A DNA stretch of 13,069 nt from Planctomycetota bacterium (GTDB lineage: Bacteria > Planctomycetota > PUPC01 > DSUN01): assembly GCA_016872875.1 (NCBI GenBank), contig VGYW01000235.1:1-13069 (forward strand). Direction: 5' to 3'. The position numbers were made by a program, and so were the translations under genes. Shown here piece after piece: positions 1-6,069 of the stretch (positions are counted from its first letter, which is position 1; every line of letters starts with the position of its first letter). The notes below the pieces were generated by a model. The model did not search any database. It was given only the letters and a program-made list of their open reading frames with translations, and was not told where the DNA came from.

Positions 1-54
1 TGCAGGAAAACAGGAAAAGAACCGGAACAAAGGGTCCGTTCCTGCCTTCCTGCA
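1..54 (-). terminator. hairpin after the last gene, possible terminator or repeat element
   Basis: Bases 1-16 and 39-54 form a 16-bp inverted repeat with two mismatches in DNA. In minus-strand RNA both mismatches become G-U wobble pairs, giving an unbroken stem. Four inner pairs (23-26 with 35-38) may extend it around an eight-base loop. The 3' arm is U-rich. It starts 40 bases past the stop of the GH38-like gene, fitting an end-of-operon structure. The window ends at the stem, so a U-tract after it cannot be seen. Confidence 0.5.
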
Positions 55-94
55 TTCCTTATAGCCGATCTTGTGGGTGGAACGCAAGGCCGCA

Positions 95-2746
95 TCAGGG
101 CAGGAGCCTGACCGCCGCGAAGCCGTGGGGCCGAATGGGCAGCGAGAGCTTGCCATCGGCGATCTTCAGCTCTTCCTGGTCGCGTTCGAGGAGGTCCGTG
201 CGGATGGCCTTTGAGCAGCCCTTGGCGACGATCTCGACCGGCTCGGCGCGGCCGGCGGTCTCCCAGACCCTCAGGATAAGGCCGCCCGCCTTCGGATCGT
301 CGGCCGGCTTTAAGCAGGTGACGATTGCGCGCCGAGGGTCAATCTCCTGGGAGTATCTGCCGAATGCGCGCCACTGCGGCAACCTCCACGGGGGGATGGA
401 TGAGGCGAGAGCCTGGGGCACGGCGAGCAGCGGCATAGCAACCGAACGGCTCCAAGCCATCGCCTTGGCCTGGTCGTAGGGGTCTTTGTGGGCGCGGAGG
501 GCGTAGCGGAAACGGAACTCGGTGACGCCACCCTGGTCCTGGACGACCTCGCGGTAGTTCTGGTCGTTGCCCAGGCACTCGAAGGCAAGTGGCCCGAGGT
601 CGGTGCGGAGCACAAAGGCGTCGAGCGGGGCAATCGTCACGCCCGGCCCGTCGGGCAGCGAGACGTCGAGGAAGCCCTGGACGGCGAATCGCCGCGTGTC
701 GGCCCCTGGCAACAGGTCGCCCTCGGGCTGGGGTTTCGGGCGAATCACGGCGCCCGTCGTCTCAATCCTCACCACCGCCGCGTCGCCGAAGAGCGGGAAG
801 AACTGGCAGAGGCGCTCCTGCTTCGTCGCCACCGGTTTCCTCACCCGAATGTCGAAGTCCACCCGGTCCAGCTCCTCGTACACCGTCACAAAGATCGTCA
901 CGGTCATGTCCGCCAGCTTGCCGGTGGTGCGGTGCCGCGCGAGCACGGGTCCGTGGGCCACGACCTCGCACTTCACGTCGGTCAGCGTGTGGTCCCGGCC
1001 ATCGTTGTAGACCGTCTGCCCCATCGTCTTGCCGTTCGCGGGGATGAGCTTGACGCTCCTGGACGTGTGCGCCAGTTCGGCGATGCCGCCGGTCTTCGGA
1101 TCGAAGGTCACGCGGTAGAACGGCCCGTCGAGCTGCCTGTCTGTCGCCAGGATGCCGCTCGCCAATCGCGCGCCTTTGGCCTCAATGAGAACGCCTCCCC
1201 GAAACCAGAATGCCTTGACTCCAGGTATGACCGTGTACAGGAAGCTTCGCCCGTCTTCCTCGACCACCTGTGCATGAAGGTGTGGCCCCTCGTCCTCGGA
1301 CGCGACCAGGACCGTCGCCCCCTGCTTGAGCGGCGTCTCGAGGCGGACGAGGTCGGTTCGCGGAAAGCTCGTAGGGTTGAAGACCGTAAGATGCCTGTCT
1401 GATGGGCCCATCGGGAGCCGTCTCCATGCAGCGGCGGCCATTTCGCGTGCCTTGGCGAGGAGTTCCTGTGCCCAGGCGCGGCGGAGGTCGGCGTTGTGGC
1501 GCTTGTTCCGCTCGTCCGTGCCGTTCCAGGCGTGGTCGCTGAGCATGGCGAGGCACCATTCGGCCCGCTCGCGGTGTGTCTGAGTGGCCCCGATAAGTGT
1601 GGGGAAAGCACTCGACACCACGGTGACGAGGGCCTCGGCGGCGAGGAACTGGCGTTCGCCCTCGCGCATCTCGGCGGCGGTCTTGGCGAGGCAGACGGGC
1701 CAGACGTCCCACGAGTGGCCGAAGCAGCCGCGAACGGTGGGCAGGAACGGCGTCTTCGCGTGATCGGCGTCCACCGCCTGGCAGAATTGGGGGAGCGTGG
1801 CGTTGACCATCTTCGGGCGCGGGCCGGGCTGCCTGTTGTGGGCGATGATCTTGCCGGCGAACTCGCGGGCCTGCCCGCCGCTGCCGGGGGCGATGTCGCC
1901 GTGGGTGCCGCTGGCGAGGATTGCCCGCGTCCTGTAGGCGTCGCCCAGCTTCGCGTAGTGGCCGACCCAGCCGGGGATGGCCTTCGGCTCGCGGAGGAGC
2001 TTGGCCCCCTGCGTGTAGCTGGCGCTGTTGCAGGCGAAGGGGTCCATCACCACTCGCACCTGGGAGCCGTCGGGGCCTTCCCAGACGAAGAGCGGCGGGT
2101 TCTTCAGCGCGTTGAACGTGGAATCATAGTTGTAGAAGGGGTTGGAGAGCCAACGGACTCCGCAGCCGGCGAGGATGGGTGCGACGCCCCAGGGGAGGCT
2201 CGGCTCCTCAATGTGCTCGGCCACATCAAAGCAGCGGATGCCCCAATCGCGCTCAAGGCGCCTCGCGGGATATAAGGTTCGGATTGCACCCTCGACTCCC
2301 TGGAAGGCCCAGAGCGAGTTGCACAAGTAGGGGCTGACGTAGAGGCGGCCCTCCTTGATGCGGCGAATCAACTCGTCCTTGCGCTGGGGGTAGTGCTCGA
2401 CGAAGCAGAGGACTTCCTGCGTCACGGCGGCGTTGTAGCGGTTCTGGTTCTCGGGCGGCTCTTTGTCGGTGCGGGCCATCTCGTCGAGATGGCCGCGCAC
2501 GACGTCGGCGAACGCCTTGCGGGTCTGCTCCTCCGTGAGGCCCCACGTGTAGTCGGGGCAGTTGTCGTTCGCAATGTAGATTGTCCACACCGAGGGGTCC
2601 TCAGCGGCGAGGGAGTGCGAAGAAAGGAGAAGGCAAAAGGCAAAAGGGAGAAGGCAAAAGGCAAAAGGGCAGGATAGGACACCGGCGACGGGTGGCTCTT
2701 GGTTTCTACCTTTTGCCTCTTGCCCTTTGCCTTTTGCCCTCTTCAC
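95..2746 (-). CDS. exported GH38-like (alpha-mannosidase superfamily) protein
   Basis: The protein has 883 residues. The GTG start at 2744-2746 is supported by GGAG seven bases upstream. Residues 1-47 form a signal peptide with a lysine-rich N-region and the core CPFAFCLLPFAFCLLL, ending near SLA/AED; most of it is encoded by heptamer repeats. The GH38 catalytic fold covers about 54-350. It includes GRLYVSPYLCNSLWAFQG (133-150) and AEHIEEPSLPWG (176-187). The helical part follows, with FGHSWDVWPVCLAK (342-355) and SDHAWNGT (403-410; His405 probably matches the conserved active-site His). The C-terminal beta-domain starts at HLTVFNPTSFPRTDLV (452-467) and includes FYRVTFDPKTGGIAEL. GH38 enzymes hold zinc with a His-x-Asp near the N-terminus; here that place reads NDNCPDYTWG (60-69), without the histidine. 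Mannosidase activity is therefore uncertain, although the fold is well supported. A shorter alternative start is the GTG at 2588-2590. It is the last gene before a terminal hairpin. Confidence 0.87.
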   Translation of the reverse strand: MKRAKGKGQEAKGRNQEPPVAGVLSCPFAFCLLPFAFCLLLSSHSLAAEDPSVWTIYIANDNCPDYTWGLTEEQTRKAFADVVRGHLDEMARTDKEPPENQNRYNAAVTQEVLCFVEHYPQRKDELIRRIKEGRLYVSPYLCNSLWAFQGVEGAIRTLYPARRLERDWGIRCFDVAEHIEEPSLPWGVAPILAGCGVRWLSNPFYNYDSTFNALKNPPLFVWEGPDGSQVRVVMDPFACNSASYTQGAKLLREPKAIPGWVGHYAKLGDAYRTRAILASGTHGDIAPGSGGQAREFAGKIIAHNRQPGPRPKMVNATLPQFCQAVDADHAKTPFLPTVRGCFGHSWDVWPVCLAKTAAEMREGERQFLAAEALVTVVSSAFPTLIGATQTHRERAEWCLAMLSDHAWNGTDERNKRHNADLRRAWAQELLAKAREMAAAAWRRLPMGPSDRHLTVFNPTSFPRTDLVRLETPLKQGATVLVASEDEGPHLHAQVVEEDGRSFLYTVIPGVKAFWFRGGVLIEAKGARLASGILATDRQLDGPFYRVTFDPKTGGIAELAHTSRSVKLIPANGKTMGQTVYNDGRDHTLTDVKCEVVAHGPVLARHRTTGKLADMTVTIFVTVYEELDRVDFDIRVRKPVATKQERLCQFFPLFGDAAVVRIETTGAVIRPKPQPEGDLLPGADTRRFAVQGFLDVSLPDGPGVTIAPLDAFVLRTDLGPLAFECLGNDQNYREVVQDQGGVTEFRFRYALRAHKDPYDQAKAMAWSRSVAMPLLAVPQALASSIPPWRLPQWRAFGRYSQEIDPRRAIVTCLKPADDPKAGGLILRVWETAGRAEPVEIVAKGCSKAIRTDLLERDQEELKIADGKLSLPIRPHGFAAVRLLP
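2626..2667. repeat. perfect 21-bp tandem duplication made of heptamers (left arm of an inverted pair)
   Basis: On the plus strand this is six heptamers: GGAGAAG, GCAAAAG, GCAAAAG, and the same three again. The 21-bp unit is repeated twice without mismatch. Read on the minus strand it encodes LLPFAFC twice and forms the hydrophobic core of the GH38-like protein's signal peptide. It resembles the short tandemly repeated heptamer class known from cyanobacteria and other bacteria; the family link is by pattern only. Confidence 0.9.
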
Positions 2747-2758
2747 TTTCCTTCTCCC
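2707..2758. repeat. degenerate heptamer repeat (right arm of the inverted pair)
   Basis: On the minus strand this is purine-rich, with a period of seven: GGGCAAA, AGGCAAA, GGGCAAG, AGGCAAA, AGGTAGA, preceded by GGGAGAAGG. It is in the opposite orientation to the repeat at 2626-2667. The tract at 2726-2738 is perfectly complementary, over 13 bases, to both 2632-2644 and 2653-2665. It covers the Shine-Dalgarno, the GTG start and the first 14 codons of the GH38-like gene. Confidence 0.85.
2750..2758 (-). promoter_or_regulatory. repeat-derived ribosome binding site that can be masked by downstream repeat
   Basis: On the minus strand, GGGAGAAGG lies directly at the end of the upstream TAG stop and three bases before the GTG start; its GGAG core is seven bases away. 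The mRNA copy of 2646-2654 is the exact complement (CCUUCUCCC), and 2626-2633 offers a second eight-base match. A hairpin across about 95 bases of the message could hide this site. The sequence complementarity is certain; a regulatory role is inferred. Confidence 0.5.
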
Positions 2759-4086
2759 TATAGTGCGGCATCAAGCGCCAGGAGCTCGCGCACGAGGTCG
2801 TCGTGGGCGTTGGCGTAGGGGAGGCTGGCGCAGATGAAGGGCACCATGTCGGCGGCGTAGCCGCCGCGGGCCGCGGCCGTGCGGTCGGGGGCGTAGCCGA
2901 CGGAGTCGTTGACGAGGCCGCAGACAAGGGTGACCGGGCCGCGGGCGGCGGACACGATGTCGTTCTTGACGGCCTGGAAGGTCTCGAAGCCTGAGCCGAG
3001 GATGGCGATGGGCCCGATGCGCATGCCGGCGACCTCGGTGGGGTCGGCGAGCGGTTGGCCCGCGGCGGCCTTGGCCAACAGGCGGCGGAGGGCGGTGACG
3101 TAGACCATCGCGAGGCGAACCTCACGCGGCTCGTCGGTGGCGTCGAGCTTGTGGAGCTTCGGCTCGTACTCGGCGAGGAGCTCACTGAGCTTCTCGACTC
3201 CCCAGGGCTTGCGGGCGAACGTGACCACGCGGCGGGCCGAGGCGAGGCGGCCAACGGCCATCGGCTTCGCCGCCGCGATGCCGCGCCGGACCGCGTTCGC
3301 GTAGCGGCCAGCTATCACGTCGAGGGCCAGGAGCGATTCGGTCTCGGGCTTGTGGACGACGCAAGTGTTGACGTCGCCCTGCGCGCCCTGGAGGAAGAGA
3401 CCCACGGCGCCCGGGTGCTCGCGCTCGATGAGGTTGGTGGCCACGCCCGCGTAGTCGCCGTGGATGGCGTGGGTGGCGGCGCAGCAGACGACGGGGTGGC
3501 AGCCGAAGTAGCTTGCGAAGCCGAGGAGCCGCCCGCCAGCCGTGGCGGTGAGGACGTGGCAGGTGGTGTCGGTGAGTTCGGGCTTGGCGGGGCGCCAGTC
3601 GTCGCGGAGCACGTCCTCGAGGGGCTGGGCGTCCTTGTCGTACTCGCGGTTGCAGCCGATCCCTTCGCAGGGCACCTCGGCATGGGCGAGCTCGGCTTCT
3701 TCGAGGCGGCCGAGGGCCTGGAGGCAGGCGGTGGCGATGCGGGAGGGGAGGGTCTCGACGTAGGGCGGGTCGGGCTCGCCCCAGCCGATGTATGGCCCGG
3801 TGCATGGCCCGCTGTGGGTGTGGGAGGAGCAGAGCAACACGGCGTCTTCCGCGAGGCCCGCTTGCTCCTTGAGCAAGGCCCTCACCCGCTCCGTGATTGG
3901 GGGCGCCGTGCCGATGAGGTCGAGCGCCACGACAATCTGGCGGCGGCCGTCGAGCTCCAACGCCATCGCCCGCGCCCAGAGCCGGTCGCGGACGGCTGTG
4001 CTCTTTCGGCACAGGAACGGCCCGAAGCCGCAAAGCTCGACGCCTACGCGGGGCGTGATGTCGGTCCTGCCGAATCCGATGCGCAT
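2758..4086 (-). CDS. neutral/alkaline non-lysosomal ceramidase-like protein
   Basis: The protein has 442 residues with no signal peptide, so it is probably cytoplasmic, unlike its neighbours. It opens with MRIGFGRTDITP, the usual start of the neutral ceramidase N-terminal domain. The family metal motif is present as SSHTHSGP (87-94; His89/His91), and a second probable zinc ligand is His197 in YFGCHPVV. HGDYAGVATNLIE (209-221) and LQGAQGDVNT (232-241) are also typical. In characterised neutral ceramidases the segment after GD carries the serine nucleophile. Here Asn240 stands at about that place and no serine follows, so ceramide cleavage should not be assumed. It is also shorter than true ceramidases (usually over 600 residues) and lacks their C-terminal Ig-like domain. 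Many bacterial members of this superfamily have unknown substrates. It follows the GH30-like gene by 96 bases and precedes the GH38-like gene by 11. Family confidence is high; function is uncertain. Confidence 0.88.
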   Translation of the reverse strand: MRIGFGRTDITPRVGVELCGFGPFLCRKSTAVRDRLWARAMALELDGRRQIVVALDLIGTAPPITERVRALLKEQAGLAEDAVLLCSSHTHSGPCTGPYIGWGEPDPPYVETLPSRIATACLQALGRLEEAELAHAEVPCEGIGCNREYDKDAQPLEDVLRDDWRPAKPELTDTTCHVLTATAGGRLLGFASYFGCHPVVCCAATHAIHGDYAGVATNLIEREHPGAVGLFLQGAQGDVNTCVVHKPETESLLALDVIAGRYANAVRRGIAAAKPMAVGRLASARRVVTFARKPWGVEKLSELLAEYEPKLHKLDATDEPREVRLAMVYVTALRRLLAKAAAGQPLADPTEVAGMRIGPIAILGSGFETFQAVKNDIVSAARGPVTLVCGLVNDSVGYAPDRTAAARGGYAADMVPFICASLPYANAHDDLVRELLALDAAL

Positions 4087-4094
4087 CGTGGCTT

Positions 4095-4099
4095 CTCCT
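4095..4099 (-). promoter_or_regulatory. ribosome binding site fixing the start of the ceramidase-like gene
   Basis: AGGAG on the minus strand lies eight bases before the ATG at 4084-4086. It decides for this start over an upstream GTG (4153-4155) and ATG (4138-4140) in the same frame, whose added residues look unlike the family. Confidence 0.7.
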
Positions 4100-4138
4100 G
4101 CTTCCTGAATCGTCCTCGTCCTCGACTGCTCTCCCGCC

Positions 4139-4167
4139 ATTCTACCCGGAATCACTTGACGTGTCGC
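4139..4167 (-). promoter_or_regulatory. possible internal promoter in the only sizeable intergenic gap
   Basis: The 96-base gap between the GH30-like and ceramidase-like genes is the only one over 15 bases. On the minus strand it contains TAGAAT (4139-4144, one mismatch to TATAAT) preceded by a 17-base spacer and GCGACA (4162-4167, four of six to TTGACA). The layout fits a sigma-70-type promoter that would separately drive the last two genes. Such matches also arise by chance, and the promoter rules of this lineage are unknown, so this is only a candidate. Confidence 0.22.
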
Positions 4168-4182
4168 CCGCGCGTGCCAGAT

Positions 4183-6060
4183 TCAGCGGGGCTTGACGGG
4201 AACGGTGAGGTTCTGGCTGGCAGGGTGTGCGGGGTCGCGGGCCTCGAAGGAGAAGACGTAGTCGCCCGCGACGCTCATGCCGCTCACCTTGCATGCGGGC
4301 TTGTCGGGGGTGTCGAGCTGGGCGCTGGCGCCCTCGGGCTGCTTCACGATGGTCCAGCGGAAGGCCAGCGGGTCGCCCTCGAGGTCCCAGGCGGCTGCGC
4401 GGAGCATCGTGGCGCCCCCCGCAGCCGTCGGCTCGACGGGCAGGCGGTTGTGGAGGTCCAGGATGACCGGCGGCTCGTTCGCGGCGTGGACGCGGAGGAA
4501 GACATCGCGTTGGGAGGCGGCCTGGCCGTCGCTGGCGGTGACGGTGAAGACGTAGTCGCCGGGCTGCGAGAGGCCGGTCGCGTCGGTTCGCCCGGCGTTG
4601 GGGCTGGCGAGCGCCGCCGCTGCGCCGGGGGGCTGCGCCTTGACCGCCCAGGCGAAGGCCAGCTTGCCGCCCTCCGCGTCCGTGGCCTCGGCGACGAGCT
4701 GCACCTGCTCGGCGGGGCGCGTGAGGAAGCTGGGGCGCGCCTCCCACGCGGTGAGCGTGGGCGGCGTGTTGCCGCCGGGATGGGGATAGACTGTGACCAC
4801 TGAGTCCGCGGCGACGGCCACTTCCGTCTTGCCCGAATCATCCACCTTTCTGACGCCGAGCTCCTCGTAGGGCCTCTGGCCGACGGCTCGCGACACGCCG
4901 TAGGCGCCGGGCGGCAGGCCGGCGACCGTGACGGTTGCGGGCCTGCTGCCCTGCGCGGTGTTGAGGATGACCACGATGGCCTTTGTCCCGGCCACGAAGG
5001 CCAAGGGGCGGATGGCCGGCTCATCGCAGCGGGCCTCCACACGCACGGCGCCGGGGCGGACGTAGTGCATGATTTGGCGGAACCGCCAGTACTGGCCGTA
5101 GCGGATGAAGCTCGTGCGGTCGTGGCGGACGGCCAGGTAGCAGCCGTTGGGCACCTGGTTGCCTTGGCCGCAGATGACGTAGTGCTCCCAGTAGCTCACC
5201 CCGCCCTCCGTGAGGTCCTCGTGGAGGTCGTCCACGCGGGTGCCCATGAACTCGGTCTGCGCGGTTGGGAGCTTTCGCTCGGCCGCGAAGTCGCGGATGA
5301 GCGGCCGCTTCGTCCGGTCGCCATAGAGGTGGTAGCTGAGCATGGCCACGTGCTTCCAGACCTCCGCGTCGTCCTTCACCGCCTGGATGTAGCGCCAGGT
5401 GACGCCGGAGTTGACGCCCTCGGAGAACTGGATTTTGGTGGTCAGCCCCTCGGCGGCGAGACGGGGGCCGAGGGCGCGGATCATCCGCGCCACCACCTGC
5501 GGGCCGAAGGCGTTGTTGTTCCCTGCCTCGTTGCACACCGACCAGGCGTTGGCCACGATGCCGTGCTTCGTCTTCAGGTGGAGGAGGCAAGCGATGGCGA
5601 ACTCGGCGTACTCATCGGGGTTGTCGAGCAGCCACTTTGGCGCCGAGCCGCTGCTGCCGCCGTCGAAGAACGACGGGCTGACGTAGAGGTAGTATGGCTC
5701 GCCCCTGGCCTCGACCAGCTTCTTGAAGGGCGTGACGGCTGCGGCCACGCGGCGGTCGAGCGCATCCGTCGCGAACCCCTCCCAGCGAATGTGGCGCGGG
5801 TCCGCGTCGTCGTTATCGAACTCCCATCTGCGGTGCTCCGCGCGGTTGCCGCTCGGGGGCTCCAGCCGCTGGCCCGTCAGCCCCAGGTCGTTCACCACCA
5901 CGTCGAGAATCTGGTCCCGAAGCGCATCGGGTGCCTCGGCCTTCGACGCTGTCCCGCCCCACCCTATGATCGTCTGGTGCCGAACCGACTGATCCACCGT
6001 CACAGTGGCCCCGATGGTGCAACCGCACCAGAGCGCGAGAACCGGCCCGATGGCACGCAT
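4183..6060 (-). CDS. exported GH30-like (clan GH-A) glycosidase with two PKD-like domains
   Basis: The protein has 625 residues with a signal peptide of about 18 residues (MRAIGPVLALWCGCTIGA). The catalytic part (about 20-425) has the GH30-style opening HQTIIGWGGTASK (28-40). It then has the strand YLYVSPSFFDGGS and NAWSVCNEAGN (171-181), with Glu178 as candidate acid/base. QTEFMG (268-273) gives Glu270 as candidate nucleophile. That geometry fits retaining clan GH-A enzymes; GH30 includes glucosylceramidases, xylanases and beta-1,6-glucanases, and the sequence does not say which applies. A beta-sandwich follows (about 335-425), as in GH30. Then come two PKD/cadherin-like domains at about 432-525 and 529-622, each with the PGDYVFTVTASDG or AGDYVFSFEARDP signature, probably for binding or spacing. 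The start is supported by GAGGAG overlapping the previous gene's TGA, with only nine bases between the genes. The clan is likely; the exact GH family and substrate are uncertain. Confidence 0.85.
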   Translation of the reverse strand: MRAIGPVLALWCGCTIGATVTVDQSVRHQTIIGWGGTASKAEAPDALRDQILDVVVNDLGLTGQRLEPPSGNRAEHRRWEFDNDDADPRHIRWEGFATDALDRRVAAAVTPFKKLVEARGEPYYLYVSPSFFDGGSSGSAPKWLLDNPDEYAEFAIACLLHLKTKHGIVANAWSVCNEAGNNNAFGPQVVARMIRALGPRLAAEGLTTKIQFSEGVNSGVTWRYIQAVKDDAEVWKHVAMLSYHLYGDRTKRPLIRDFAAERKLPTAQTEFMGTRVDDLHEDLTEGGVSYWEHYVICGQGNQVPNGCYLAVRHDRTSFIRYGQYWRFRQIMHYVRPGAVRVEARCDEPAIRPLAFVAGTKAIVVILNTAQGSRPATVTVAGLPPGAYGVSRAVGQRPYEELGVRKVDDSGKTEVAVAADSVVTVYPHPGGNTPPTLTAWEARPSFLTRPAEQVQLVAEATDAEGGKLAFAWAVKAQPPGAAAALASPNAGRTDATGLSQPGDYVFTVTASDGQAASQRDVFLRVHAANEPPVILDLHNRLPVEPTAAGGATMLRAAAWDLEGDPLAFRWTIVKQPEGASAQLDTPDKPACKVSGMSVAGDYVFSFEARDPAHPASQNLTVPVKPR

Positions 6061-6069
6061 GGCGTCTCC

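Noticed and set aside
2393..2677. Plus-strand frame with a Lys/Gly-rich end (KAKGKREKAKGKR-like)
   Set aside because: The basic tail is just the heptamer repeat read on the other strand. The frame is antisense to the GH38-like gene.
2626..2758. CRISPR array
   Set aside because: The repeats are contiguous 7-bp units with no spacers, in two opposite orientations, so it is not a CRISPR.
2626..2758. Intrinsic terminator between the ceramidase-like and GH38-like genes
   Set aside because: The inverted arms lie mostly inside the GH38-like coding frame, and no U-tract follows the stem on the transcribed strand, so masking of the start site is the better reading.
4087..4155. Upstream GTG (4155) or ATG (4140) start for the ceramidase-like gene
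   Set aside because: The family starts at MRIGFGRTDITP, which has a good AGGAG eight bases upstream. The extra residues look like untranslated leader.
3055..4803. 582-codon open frame on the plus strand
   Set aside because: It crosses antisense over the ceramidase-like and GH30-like genes. Its composition is typical of a shadow frame.
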